DNA from: Paractinoplanes bogorensis
GTDB taxonomy: Bacteria; Actinomycetota; Actinomycetes; Mycobacteriales; Micromonosporaceae
Direction of reading: 5' to 3'
DNA length: 64,000 bases
Assembly (NCBI RefSeq): GCF_018829635.1
Contig: NZ_JAHKKG010000002.1
Span: 434,001 to 498,000, forward strand
Below, in pieces: positions 16,530-24,894 of the stretch. The first letter of the stretch is position 1, and each line of letters starts with the position of its first letter. The translations under genes and the position numbers were made by a program. The notes beneath the pieces are model-generated. The model was not told the DNA's origin. It worked only from the letters and a program-made list of their open reading frames with translations, and made no database searches.

Positions 16530-17699
16530 TTAGCGGCGGGTCAGGATCAGGATCTCGGCCACGGCGGCCAGCACCAGCGCCGCGACCAGCGGGATCACGC
16601 CGCCGACGAGGGCGTAGACGAAGAGCAGCAGCGGCGCGACGAAACCGACGTAGGCCGCCGCGGCCAGGGGGCGATCGTGCGCGCGCAACCGTCCGAGGGC
16701 GGCGGCGAGCGGCTCGGGCACGGCCCGGTTCAGCGCGAACACCACCCCGACGAAGATCAGGATGCCGATCAGGCCGCCCCACATCCGCGAGATCCCCGGG
16801 CTGGCCAGCGTCATGAGCCCGGCCACCAGACCGGCCACGAGCGTGCCGTTGATGCCGTAGAGCACATGCCGGCGTACGGCCTCGGCCGACGACTCGGACG
16901 GGTCGAGCACCGGGCCGACGGGCTTGCTGATCGCGGGCTGTCCGGTCCAGCTCGCCGACGTGTGCGCCGGCGGCTCCTCCGGATCGGGCCGGTCGGGCGC
17001 CGGGTAGGGGCGCGGGAAGGGCTCCGGATATGGCTCGCCGTCATCGGGAACGGGCTCGGCCGCCGTGGGCAGCGCCGCCTCATCGGCCAGCGACTCGAGC
17101 GCCTGGGCCCAGCGCCGCCGCTCGAACCGCACGATGCCGACGTCCCGCTGCGCGTCCCCGATCTCCGGATCAAGGTCAAGTGCTTGCGCGTACGCCCGTT
17201 GGGCCAGGTCGAACAACCGCAACCGCGCCGCCACGACCGCCAGGACCAGGTGTGCCTCGGCCTCGGCGGGCGCCACCCGAACCCCGTTCCAGGCCGCGTT
17301 GAGCGCCTCCTGCCCGTTCCGCGACTCGCTGAGCAGCGCCGCGCCGGTCCGCTGCGCGTAGGCGTCACCCGGCCAGGTGCGCAGAATCTCGGACGCGACC
17401 AGCGCCGCCTCGCCGTACTTCTGACTGTCGGCCAGCGCCATCGCCTGCACAACCAGGTTGGTCAGCGTGCCCGGGGCGGCCTCGGTCGCCTTCTGGGCCG
17501 CGCGCAGGGCCTCACCGGGCTGCTCGGCCGCGAGGTGGATGCGGGCCAAAGTGGCGAGGAGGTTGGGGTCATCCGGGGCGGTCGACAGCCCCGACGCGAT
17601 CTCCTGAGCCGCCTCGTCATACCGCCCGAGGTCGGCCAGCAACAGCGCACGCTGCCGGTACTCTTCCGGCGTGGTTTCTGGTTCCAGGGGCGCGGCCAC
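16530..17699 (-). CDS. TPR-containing membrane protein
   Basis: 389 aa from GTG 17699 (VAAPLEPETTPEEYRQRA); an upstream ATG would add an unlikely basic leader. Residues 10-190 hold four to five TPR units (LADLGRYDEAAQEIASGL, LATLARIHLAAEQPGEAL). An acidic Pro-rich linker (about 205-255, repeated YPEP/RPYPAP) follows, and then four transmembrane helices. TPRs face the cytosol and probably scaffold a complex; the partner is unknown. It is convergent with the kinase gene and separated from ispF by a repeat array. Confidence 0.8.
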   Translation of the reverse strand: MAAPLEPETTPEEYRQRALLLADLGRYDEAAQEIASGLSTAPDDPNLLATLARIHLAAEQPGEALRAAQKATEAAPGTLTNLVVQAMALADSQKYGEAALVASEILRTWPGDAYAQRTGAALLSESRNGQEALNAAWNGVRVAPAEAEAHLVLAVVAARLRLFDLAQRAYAQALDLDPEIGDAQRDVGIVRFERRRWAQALESLADEAALPTAAEPVPDDGEPYPEPFPRPYPAPDRPDPEEPPAHTSASWTGQPAISKPVGPVLDPSESSAEAVRRHVLYGINGTLVAGLVAGLMTLASPGISRMWGGLIGILIFVGVVFALNRAVPEPLAAALGRLRAHDRPLAAAAYVGFVAPLLLFVYALVGGVIPLVAALVLAAVAEILILTRR

Positions 17700-17801
17700 G
17701 CTCCGAGAGTAAGCGCTGCCACGAAATCCCCCGTTGCCGGGTGACCGCCTCCGATGCATCTTCCAGCGCACTCTCAGCCACCCGTGACCAGCCCGCAGCC
17801 G

Positions 17802-17984
17802 ACACCCTCAGACGTGCGCGCCCGACACCCTCAAGCGTGCGCGCCCGACGCTTTCGAACGTGCTCGCCCCGCGCCCTCAAGCATGCGCGCCCGACGCTCT
17901 CAACGTGCGCGCGCTGCGCCCTTAAGCGTGCGCGCCCGACGCCCTCAAGCGTGCGCGCCCGACGCTCTCAGATGTGCGCGATAA
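17802..17984. repeat. tandem array of 23-bp units, 8 copies
   Basis: Eight head-to-tail units of 23 bp (one is 22), consensus near ACGCCCTCAAGCGTGCGCGC followed by CCG. They start at 17802, 17825, 17848, 17871, 17894, 17916, 17939 and 17962. The last unit covers the final codons and stop of ispF (stop at 17968-17970), so the array appears to have grown outward from the gene's 3' end. GC-rich units can fold (GCGCGC is self-complementary) and may act as a terminator. Confidence 0.85.
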
Positions 17985-18441
17985 GCGCGATCGCCGTGGC
18001 CGCCAGGCCCTCGCCGCGGCCGGTCAGCCCGAGACCGTCCGTCGTGGTTCCCGAGACCGTGACCGGCGCCCCGACCGCGGCCGACAGCACCCGCTGAGCT
18101 TCGTCACGCCGCTTGCCGATCTTCGGGTGGTTCCCGATCACCTGGATCGACACATTCACGATCTCGAAGGACGCGGCCCGAACCAGCCGCGCACTCTCGC
18201 TCAGCAGAGCGACCCCCGAAGCCCCCGCCCATTCCGGCCGCGAGGTGCCGAAATTGCTCCCCAGATCACCCAGCCCCGACGCCCCGAACAGCGCATCGCA
18301 AGCCGCATGAGCAGCCACATCGGCGTCCGAATGCCCAGCCAGCCCAACCTCGTCCGGCCAGAGCAGCCCCGCAACCCAGCACTCCCGCCCGGCCGCAAAG
18401 GCGTGCACATCCGTCCCGATCCCGACCCGCTGGTTGATCAC
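17968..18441 (-). CDS. ispF: 2-C-methyl-D-erythritol 2,4-cyclodiphosphate synthase
   Basis: 157 aa, GTG start. It cyclises CDP-ME 2-phosphate to MEcPP in the MEP isoprenoid pathway. GTDVHAF supplies the metal ligands Asp10 and His12, [11 protein letters not shown] is the second active-site stretch, and [15 protein letters not shown] is the C-terminal signature. Length is normal. Upstream, TAGGGT plus 6 nt leads straight to the GTG, a leaderless pattern. It is cytosolic and lies with ispD and carD in the order conserved in mycobacteria, here interrupted by a frameshifted gene. Confidence 0.95.
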   Translation of the reverse strand: MINQRVGIGTDVHAFAAGRECWVAGLLWPDEVGLAGHSDADVAAHAACDALFGASGLGDLGSNFGTSRPEWAGASGVALLSESARLVRAASFEIVNVSIQVIGNHPKIGKRRDEAQRVLSAAVGAPVTVSGTTTDGLGLTGRGEGLAATAIALIAHI

Positions 18442-18533
18442 GAAACCACCCTACCGAGCCGCCTGATCGAACAGATCTCCTGGCGAGCTGCCCACCGAGC
18501 GGCGGATGTGACGCGGTGCCGGAGGATGAGTCG

Positions 18534-19209
18534 ATGTCGAACGCGCACGTCCTCGTCTCCCCATCGCCGCTCAGCGTGCGTGCGCGGGGCTTCCTGAGTG
18601 CACACGCGCATGCCGGGCCGGGTGACGACGATTGCCGGGCGATGATGCGTTCTGTACTCGGATCTAGCGATGAGGATGCGCTGGCCATGTTCCGGCGTGT
18701 CCAGCGTCGATATGCGGGACTGACCTACTTCAGCCGGTTCCGCGATTCCGAGATCGTCTTCGAGCCTGCCTTCGAGGTCGATCCCGGCACCGGGCAGATC
18801 AAACTTCGACTACGCCGTCTCAGACGCCGCGCCCGACGGCTGCCGCTACGGCTTCGTCCGGCCCGACGAGACGCTGTGGTTCGGCTTCCTGGGCGTCGAA
18901 GTGCCGGCCTTTCCCTCGCTTGCCCACTTTCTGGAATGCGACGCCCTGCTGCAGCACGTCCGCCACGAGCGCGTCGTCTCCGCCGAGACGCCCACGGATG
19001 CCAATGCCTACCTGACCGAACTCCGCGCTCGGCACCCACGTCTGCGGCCGATCGACTCAGCGAGTGGCTTCTCGGTCGGGTGGTGGACCGACGACGAGCG
19101 ACTCGTGTGCCTCAACGGCTTCGAAGCGCGGCTGGCGTCGGACGGCCGTGGCACGAGCCCCGTGCCCACCGTCGTGACGATCTGGCACACCGGCAAACCC
19201 CTGCAGTAG
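18534..19209 (+). pseudogene. frameshifted gene, unknown function
   Basis: ATG 18534 has GGAGGA 7 nt before it. The reading frame (MSNAHVLVSPSPLSVRARGF...) runs well until VDPGTGQI, then turns into Arg-rich noise. From the next frame the protein resumes as FDYAVSDAAPDGCRYGF and continues to a TAG at 19207-19209 (WHTGKPLQ). Removing one A from the AAA at 18801-18803 joins the halves as GQI-NFDYAVSD, giving about 224 aa. It is therefore a one-base frameshift, a true pseudogene or a sequencing error. Homology was not recognised; it resembles a small cytosolic protein. It sits between ispF and ispD on the opposite strand. Confidence 0.7.
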
Positions 19210-19219
19210 CCGCTCGGGA

Positions 19220-19933
19220 TCAGGGGAGGTTGAGGAAGGCCTCGGCGAGGATCAGGTCTATCGGGCGGGTGATCTTGAGGGCCAGGTCGGAGCCGGGGAC
19301 GCAGGTGACCTGGATGCCGGCCTTTTCGGCTAAGCCTGCGTCGTCGGTCAGCGGGTCGGTGGCGGCGGCGTGGGCGGCAGCCAGCACGGAGTGCTGGAAG
19401 CCCTGCGGAGTCTGCACGCTGCGTAGCACCGAGCGGTCGACCGTGCCGAGCACGGCCTCGTCGGCGTCGACCTCTTTGATGGTGTCGACAACCGGAAGCA
19501 CCGGGATCACCGCGGGCCGGCCGGATCGGACTGCGGCGGCCACCGACTCGATCACGTCGGGTGGGGTGAGGGCGCGCGCTGCGTCGTGGACGAGCACGAT
19601 GGGGATCTCGGCGGGGACTGCCGCCAGGGCCAGTGCGACGGACTCCTGACGTTCGGCCCCGCCGGCCACCACGGTGACCGGCGCGACCGGCGTCAGGAGT
19701 GTGCGCACCGCCTCGACCTCGGCCGCGGGAGCGGCGACCACGATCAGGCGGACCGACGGCGACGCCGCCACCCGGCGAACCGCGTGCACGAGCAGCGGCT
19801 CACCGGCAAGCAGACGCAGAGCTTTGGGACCGCCCGGGCCGAGCCGCAGGCCGGCACCAGCCGCCGGAACCAGGACCGCGACGTCACCGCGGGCATTCAG
19901 CTGCGCGGTCACGTCGCGGTCCTGTGCGAACAC
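19220..19933 (-). CDS. ispD: 2-C-methyl-D-erythritol 4-phosphate cytidylyltransferase
   Basis: 237 aa from GTG 19933; a second GTG seven codons in (VTAQLNARGD) is also possible. It makes CDP-ME from MEP and CTP. Evidence is the nucleotidyltransferase P-loop VPAAGAGLRLGPGGPKAL, the active-site VHDAARAL (the Arg follows this), and LRSVQTPQGF. It starts 30 bp after carD on the same strand, an operon conserved across actinobacteria, and works with ispF in the same pathway. Confidence 0.95.
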   Translation of the reverse strand: MFAQDRDVTAQLNARGDVAVLVPAAGAGLRLGPGGPKALRLLAGEPLLVHAVRRVAASPSVRLIVVAAPAAEVEAVRTLLTPVAPVTVVAGGAERQESVALALAAVPAEIPIVLVHDAARALTPPDVIESVAAAVRSGRPAVIPVLPVVDTIKEVDADEAVLGTVDRSVLRSVQTPQGFQHSVLAAAHAAATDPLTDDAGLAEKAGIQVTCVPGSDLALKITRPIDLILAEAFLNLP

Positions 19934-19963
19934 ATCATTCTGTTGTTCGAGGTGGGGGGTGGA

Positions 19964-20449
19964 TCAGGCCTCGGTGAGGACCTTGTCGAGGAGAACCTCG
20001 GCCTCGTCTTTGGTGCTCTTTTCCGCCAGAGCGACCTCACCGACGAGGATGTCACGGGCCTTGGCGAGCATGCGCTTCTCTCCGGCCGAGAGACCACGCT
20101 CACGCTCACGACGCCAAAGGTCACGAACAACCTCGGCAACCTTGAGGGGGTTACCCGAAGCAAGCTTCTCGAGATTGGCCTTGTAACGCCGCGACCAGTT
20201 CGTCGGCTCCTCGGTGTGCGGAGCGCGGAGGACGTCGAAGACCTTGCCCAGGCCTTCCTCGCCAACCACTTCGCGCACGCCGACGATCTCGGCGTTCTCA
20301 GCGGGCACCCGCACGGTCAGATCGCCCTGAGCGACGCGCAGCACGAGATACTGCTTTTCTTCGCCCTTGATGACCCTTGTTTCGATTGCCTCGATGAGTG
20401 CGGCCCCGTGGTGGGGGTAAACAACGGTCTCGCCGACACTGAAAACCAT
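19964..20449 (-). CDS. carD: CarD-family RNA polymerase-binding regulator
   Basis: 161 aa. The N-terminal RNA-polymerase-interaction domain ([20 protein letters not shown]; residues 1-60) is followed by a basic helical DNA-binding part with the conserved Trp ([18 protein letters not shown]). CarD binds the RNAP beta subunit and stabilises open complexes, notably at rRNA promoters. An AAGGGG ribosome site precedes the ATG, and TACCCTAGACA further upstream may be its promoter. It is first gene of carD-ispD. Confidence 0.96.
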   Translation of the reverse strand: MVFSVGETVVYPHHGAALIEAIETRVIKGEEKQYLVLRVAQGDLTVRVPAENAEIVGVREVVGEEGLGKVFDVLRAPHTEEPTNWSRRYKANLEKLASGNPLKVAEVVRDLWRRERERGLSAGEKRMLAKARDILVGEVALAEKSTKDEAEVLLDKVLTEA

Positions 20450-20797
20450 AGGTTCGAAGCCCCTTTCGCTGTGTCTAGGGTAACACGCTCAGGCAGCTAT
20501 GTCCCGCCCAGCCGGTGACTGTTAGTGCAGCTCAGAGCACCTGTGATGGGCGTTTCTGCGGCTTGACAGACGGGCCGCGAGCTGCCTCGGTAACGCTGAG
20601 TGACTAACCGGTTACGCCAACCCGGATCGGGGAGTCTGGGCGGGTCGGATATTTCGTACCTACGGCGTTTGTGAGGTCAAGCTTATCGCTAAGGTCCGGA
20701 AGCGCGCACTACTGGTGTGCGGGCCTTGGTTAAGGGAGGCTGGACGCAAGGTCCCCGACCGAAGAACGAATGGGTCGGCCCGGGGGGAGGGTGAGTC
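20450..20797. other. 348-bp divergent intergenic region
   Basis: Between carD (minus) and the next plus-strand gene. It must hold both promoters. Visible elements are a -35-like TTGACA at 20563-20568 without a well-spaced -10, a perfect palindrome TAACCGGTTA at 20605-20614, and a strong ribosome site GGGGGGAGG at 20781-20790 for the plus gene. I see no gene or RNA in it. Confidence 0.5.
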
Positions 20798-21553
20798 ATG
20801 GCTGGTGCGAGCAACAGTGGCGGATGGTCGCCGGACGACCTGCCCGACCTGCCCGAGGAGTGGGGCGTCATCGTCATTCCGGACGACCTCTCCGAGCTTT
20901 CCGACGAGGTCGATGCCGTCCGGGCTGAGCTGCGGCTGGCCGATCCACCGACCGGCTGGCAGCGCTTCACCGGCCGGCCCGCGGTCCGCCGGTTCCGCCG
21001 GTTCGCGGTCACCACGCTCCGCGCTCCCGTACTGATCATCACGCTGGCCGTCGTGGTCACCGTGGCCAGCCTCTTCGCCTCGGCGTGGCCCGGCCCGCCG
21101 CGCCAACCGGCCACGCAGCGCACCGCCAGCACGACACCCGAGGTGGTCACGACCCTGCCGGCGCTCGAGCTGGTCGCGGCCGACGGGCAGACGGTGCCGC
21201 TGCGCGGCCGGCTACCCGCTGTCATCCTGCTCATCGACGGCTGCGCCTGCACGGCGCTCATATCCGACACGATCGACGCCGTCGGCCCCGAGATCGCCGT
21301 GATCACCGTCTCGGCCGCGACCGCGTCGGCTGCCTCCGCGGCCACGCCGCCGACCGGTGCCACACCCCCGGCGAATGGCAAGACTGTGCGGATGCTGAAC
21401 GATCCGACCGGCAGCCTGCGCACCCATCTGCGTCTCGGCGCCCCCGATTCGACGGCCGCCGCGGTGCTCGTCGACCGCGGCTCCCAGATCGTCCGCCGGG
21501 TCCCGCGCACCGTCTCGGTCGACGACTTCCGCGCCGACCTCGCCCGCCTCTGA
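20798..21553 (+). CDS. single-pass membrane protein with thioredoxin-like extracytoplasmic part
   Basis: 251 aa, ATG with GGGGGGAGG upstream. The acidic cytosolic N terminus (about 70 residues) precedes one transmembrane helix (about residues 77-98), then a Thr-rich linker and an outer domain. That domain, LRGRLPAVILLIDGCACTAL...VGPEIAVITVS...VRMLNDPTGSLRTHLRLG, has the strand/helix order of a peroxiredoxin/AhpC-like fold with a C-A-C pair instead of C-x-x-C. Redox activity is only a guess. The gene ends exactly where a 40-bp repeat array begins. Confidence 0.7.
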   Translation: MAGASNSGGWSPDDLPDLPEEWGVIVIPDDLSELSDEVDAVRAELRLADPPTGWQRFTGRPAVRRFRRFAVTTLRAPVLIITLAVVVTVASLFASAWPGPPRQPATQRTASTTPEVVTTLPALELVAADGQTVPLRGRLPAVILLIDGCACTALISDTIDAVGPEIAVITVSAATASAASAATPPTGATPPANGKTVRMLNDPTGSLRTHLRLGAPDSTAAAVLVDRGSQIVRRVPRTVSVDDFRADLARL

Positions 21554-21926
21554 GCCCCGCGCGCACGCGCGCGAGCCGCTGAGCACGTGTGAGCCCCGCC
21601 GCGCACACGCGCGAGCCGCTGAGCACGTGTGAGCCCCGCCGCGCACACGCGCGAGCCGCTGAGCACGTGTGAGCCCCGCCGCGCACACGCGCGAGCCGCA
21701 AAGCACGAACCTCGCCGCGCACACGCGCGAGCCGCTGAGCACGTGTGAGCCCCGCCGCGCACACGCGCGAGCCGCTGAGCACGTGTGAGCCCCGCCGCGC
21801 ACACGCGCGAGCCGCAAAGCACGAACCCCGCCGCGCACACGCGCGAGCCGCTGAGCACGTATGAACCCCGCGTGCACGCGGGCGAGCCGCAGAGCACGTG
21901 GGCTTCGCCGGCGAGCCGCTGAGCAG
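21551..21926. repeat. tandem array of about 40-bp units, 9-10 copies
   Basis: Units of 36-40 bp start at 21551, 21590, 21630, 21670, 21707, 21746, 21786, 21823 and 21862, with a degenerate tenth to about 21926. Each has TGAGCCCCGCCGCGCACACG followed by CGCGAGCCGCTGAGCACGTG. The first unit starts at the TGA stop of the upstream gene. Two shortened variants (ending GCAAAGCAC) recur at 21670 and 21786, showing block duplication. Every unit carries the palindrome CACGTG or a relic. Apparent long minus-strand reading frames here are just the repeat. Confidence 0.9.
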
Positions 21927-21943
21927 GACCGGGCGCGCGAGGC

Positions 21944-22405
21944 TCAGTCGATGACTCGCTGTATCGAGTAGCGGAAGATGACCACGCCCTCGTCGCCGAC
22001 CCGGACGTTCAGTCGCATGGCGCCGGCCAGCCCGACCTCGAAACTGTCCGGTTGCCGGCCCTCCGAGCAGGGCACACCCATACCCGAGTCCGGCCCCGAG
22101 CGGCTCATGCTGACCCGCACCGACGTGTCGGACGCGCCCCGGCAGATCAGCGAGATCCGGTAGGAGGCCGTGTCGAGGGGCTTCGACTCGATCGCGTTGT
22201 CGCTGCCCGCGGCCAGGGTCAGCGTGCTCGCGTCGGCCTGGCCGTCGACGTCGGGGAGCAACTGTTCGACCGTGGCGCGCCGCTGGTCGAGCGGGTCGTC
22301 GCTGTGTGACGGCGGCGCCGCCAGGGTCCACCACGTCGCCCCGCCGGCCACCAGCACCCCGGCGGTCGTATAGAGGATCGCCCCGCGCGTCCGCTCACCC
22401 GTCAC
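21944..22405 (-). CDS. single-pass anchored protein, unknown function
   Basis: 153 aa from GTG 22405 (VTGERTRGAILYTTAGVLVAGG); TAAAGT plus 7 nt precedes this GTG, a leaderless pattern. An ATG further upstream (22459) lies inside the repeat array and is less likely. One transmembrane helix (residues 9-27) is followed by an outer domain with two Cys (ICRGAS, PCSEG) and Ig-like strand spacing (TLTLAAGSDNAI...YRISLICRG...GVVIFRYSIQRV). I do not recognise the family. It is isolated between two repeat arrays. Confidence 0.65.
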   Translation of the reverse strand: MTGERTRGAILYTTAGVLVAGGATWWTLAAPPSHSDDPLDQRRATVEQLLPDVDGQADASTLTLAAGSDNAIESKPLDTASYRISLICRGASDTSVRVSMSRSGPDSGMGVPCSEGRQPDSFEVGLAGAMRLNVRVGDEGVVIFRYSIQRVID

Positions 22406-22431
22406 GGCCGTGACTTTAGCCCGCAGGACCA

Positions 22432-22680
22432 GATCAGCAGCGTTCCGCAAGAGCCGCACGACCCGATCAGCAGCGTTCCGTAAGAGCGCACAACCCGATC
22501 AGCAGCGTGCCGCAAGAGCCACACGACCCGATCAGCAGCGTTCCGTAAGAGCGCACAACCCGATCAGCAGCGTGCCGCAAGAGCCACACGACCCGATCAG
22601 CAGCGTGCCGTAAGAGCCACACGACCCGATCAGCAGCGTGCCGCCGAGACTCAGGAGCGGAGCAGCAGCGTGCTGTAGAG
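22432..22680. repeat. tandem array of 32-33-bp units, 7 copies, merging into the PKS gene end
   Basis: Units begin (GATCAGCAGCG) at 22432, 22465, 22497, 22530, 22562, 22595 and 22628, with period alternating 33/32. Consensus is GATCAGCAGCGTGCCGTAAG plus AGCCACACGACCC. The block 22659-22680, inside the last codons of the type III PKS gene (GAGCAGCAGCGTGCTGTAGAG), is nearly the same as the unit's first 22 bases, so the array looks seeded by that gene's 3' end. Units are contiguous, with no unique spacers, so this is not CRISPR. Confidence 0.88.
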
Positions 22681-23700
22681 CGTCAGACCCGGCCCGAAGG
22701 CGAGCATCACGACGTGTCGCGGGGGCGCCGCCCGGCGACGGAGTGCATCGAGAACCAGCAGGACGGTCGGTGACGAGCAGTTCCCGTACGCGGAAAGCAC
22801 CTCATGCGAGGCCGACAACGCCCCGCTGTCCAGGCCGAGCTGGTCCTGGACCACGTCGAGGATCTTGGGCCCGCCCGGGTGGACGGCCCAGCCGTCGACG
22901 TCGCCGATGCTCAGCCCGTGCCGGTCGAGCAGGTCGTCGACGAGCGTCCGGACGTGCAGTTCGAGCACCGCCGGCACGCGCGGGGACAGCCCCATCCGGA
23001 AGCCGACATCGGTGACGTCCCAGGTCATGTGGTCGGCCGTGGTCGTGTCGGTGACCGCGGCGACGTCCTGCACCACGTAGCCGGGGCCGCCCGGGGTGAC
23101 CACCACGGCCGCCGCCGCGTCGGAGAAGAGCGCGTGCGACACGATCTGCTGGAAGTCGGCACGGACCCCGGCCGGTTGCAGGTGCAGGCTGGTCAGCTCG
23201 GCGCAGAGCAGCAGGGCGGGCCGGCCCCGGGCGGTCACGAAGTCGGACACCGCGCCCAGCCCGGGCAGGGCCGCGTAACAGCCCATGTGACCCACGAAGA
23301 GGCGCTGGACCGAGGGCGACATGCCCAGGTCACGGGCGAGCAGGATGTCGAGTCCGGGGGTCGCGTAGCCCGTACAGGAACAGACCGCGAACAGACCCAG
23401 GTCGCCGGCACCGAGGCCGGCGTCGGCCAGGGCGCGGCTGACCGCCTCCTTGCCGAGCGGCACGGCCTCGATCTGGTAGCGGCGCATCCGCTGCTCGGTC
23501 GTCCAGTCCGACACGTCCTCGAGCAGCGGGCTGACCGCCGCCTGGCGGGTACGCACCCCGGAATTCTCGAAGATCCGCTTGGCCAGCGTCCGGCGGGCGC
23601 CGGTGTAGTGCTGCGCGAAGTAGTCGTCCCACAGGTCACTCTGCGCGGTCGAGGGCGGCAGAGCCGTCCCCAGCCCCGCGATCGTCGCGTTGCGATTCAC
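22651..23700 (-). CDS. agqA: type III polyketide synthase (alkylresorcinol synthase type)
   Basis: 349 aa chalcone-synthase-fold enzyme. The Cys-His-Asn triad is Cys141 in VGHMGCYAALPGL, His274 in AVHPGGPKILD and Asn307 in YGNCSSPTVL; the C-terminal GPGLTLY loop is present. It extends fatty acyl-CoA with malonyl-CoA and cyclises the chain, probably to alkylresorcinol or pyrone products. Its neighbours on the same strand (acyl-CoA-dehydrogenase-like enzyme, methyltransferase) and a divergent UbiA enzyme match the agqA-D set of Actinoplanes missouriensis. The name rests on that match; product chain length cannot be read. Confidence 0.88.
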   Translation of the reverse strand: MNRNATIAGLGTALPPSTAQSDLWDDYFAQHYTGARRTLAKRIFENSGVRTRQAAVSPLLEDVSDWTTEQRMRRYQIEAVPLGKEAVSRALADAGLGAGDLGLFAVCSCTGYATPGLDILLARDLGMSPSVQRLFVGHMGCYAALPGLGAVSDFVTARGRPALLLCAELTSLHLQPAGVRADFQQIVSHALFSDAAAAVVVTPGGPGYVVQDVAAVTDTTTADHMTWDVTDVGFRMGLSPRVPAVLELHVRTLVDDLLDRHGLSIGDVDGWAVHPGGPKILDVVQDQLGLDSGALSASHEVLSAYGNCSSPTVLLVLDALRRRAAPPRHVVMLAFGPGLTLYSTLLLRS

Positions 23701-23739
23701 TTGTGCCTCCTAGGCCCCGAACCCCGCCGCCAAAATCCG

Positions 23740-24894
23740 TTACCAGCGCGGCGCTGACCCCTCCGAGTCCGCGTCGCCGCCGAGCGCGTCCACTCCCAGC
23801 CAGTCCGCACACACGTCGCTGGTGGCCGGCTGCAACGACCCGGCCCGGGCGTCCCGATAGAGGCGCTCGAGCGGGTGCCCGCGGCGCATCGCGGACGTGC
23901 CCGCGGCCTCCAGCATCGAGGCGGCCACCTCGGCCGCGGTGGTGCCGGCCAGCAGCTTGGCCCGCCACACCCAGCGGGTCGTCTCGGCCTCGCCGGGCCG
24001 CTCGTCGACCCGCCGGGCCGCTTCCATGACGGCCAGGTGGGCGGCCGCGACGGCGGCGTCGGCCCGGCCGATGCGGGCCCGGACGGCCGGCAGGTGGCCC
24101 AGCTTGCGCTCGTTGACGTGCTCGACCGCGGCGTCGACGGCGGCCCGGGCCACCCCGACGTAGACGGCGGCGTAGCTGGCCACCATCCAGTGCGGGGCGA
24201 TCTGGGCCACGACCAGGGCCAGGCCCTCGACCCCGCCGAGCAGCGAGCCGGCCGGCACGGTGACGTCGACGTGCAGGTCGTGCGAGCCGGTGGCGCGCAT
24301 GCCGAGCGCGTCCCACGTCTCTTCGACCCGCAGACCGTCGCCGGCCGGCACCAGGAACTGGGACACCTGAGACGGATCGGCGGCGCTGCGGGCGGCGACC
24401 AGGTAGGCGTCCGCGTGCCCGGCGCCCGAGCAGAACGTCTTGGAGCCGTGGATGCGGTAGCCGTCGTCGACCGTCTCGTACGACGTGGTCAGCTGGGAGA
24501 GGCGCGAACCGGCGCCGCGTTCGCTCATGGCCACCGCGTACCAGCTGCCGTCGGCCGCGGCCTGCAGGGCGTCGTCGCGGGCCTGGAGTGCCTCGGGCGG
24601 CAGGCCCAGGGCGTCGGCCAGTTCGTCGGTCACGCCGGCCAGGGCACCGGTCACCGAGGCGTGCATGTTGAAGATCAGCGCGGTCGCGCCGTTGCCGCGG
24701 GCCAGCTCGTAGGCGGTCGCCGCGTACTGCGCGAAGCTCGCCCCGGCACCGCCCAGCCGGGCCGGCACCATCAGGCCGAACAGTCCGGCCGCGCGCAGGT
24801 CGGCGAAGTCGTCGGCGGGGAAGCTGCCGTCCCGGTCGTGGGCGGCGGCGCGGGCCGCGAACCGGGGCGCGAGGCGCCGGGCTTCGGAGATCAT
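23740..24894 (-). CDS. agqC: acyl-CoA-dehydrogenase-superfamily flavoenzyme (probable ring hydroxylase)
   Basis: 384 aa with the three-part ACAD fold: N-terminal helices, a middle strand domain (WYAVAMSERGAGSRL, GYRIHGSKTFCSGAG), and C-terminal helices. Residue patterns resemble the two-component flavin monooxygenase branch (HsaA/DszC-like) as much as true dehydrogenases. In the A. missouriensis agq cluster the equivalent protein is needed to oxidise the alkylresorcinol ring. Its start overlaps the methyltransferase stop (ATGA), and agqA follows 39 bp later. A flavin reductase partner is not in the window. Confidence 0.82.
   Translation of the reverse strand: MISEARRLAPRFAARAAAHDRDGSFPADDFADLRAAGLFGLMVPARLGGAGASFAQYAATAYELARGNGATALIFNMHASVTGALAGVTDELADALGLPPEALQARDDALQAAADGSWYAVAMSERGAGSRLSQLTTSYETVDDGYRIHGSKTFCSGAGHADAYLVAARSAADPSQVSQFLVPAGDGLRVEETWDALGMRATGSHDLHVDVTVPAGSLLGGVEGLALVVAQIAPHWMVASYAAVYVGVARAAVDAAVEHVNERKLGHLPAVRARIGRADAAVAAAHLAVMEAARRVDERPGEAETTRWVWRAKLLAGTTAAEVAASMLEAAGTSAMRRGHPLERLYRDARAGSLQPATSDVCADWLGVDALGGDADSEGSAPRW

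Noticed and set aside
17802..17984. Origin-type iterons or a second CRISPR-like array
   Set aside because: No replication gene, no spacers, degenerate units; derivation from the ispF end is simpler.
20605..20614. Palindrome TAACCGGTTA as an operator
   Set aside because: Ten bases only, single occurrence noticed, and no well-placed promoter next to it; too weak to call.
20689..22334. Long minus-strand frames giving repeated RVCAAGLTRAQRLA-type peptides
   Set aside because: They are translations of the 40-bp tandem array with no start signal; the repeat explains them.
22432..22680. CRISPR array
   Set aside because: Units are contiguous at 32-33 bp without unique spacers, no cas gene nearby, and the unit resembles the PKS gene end.
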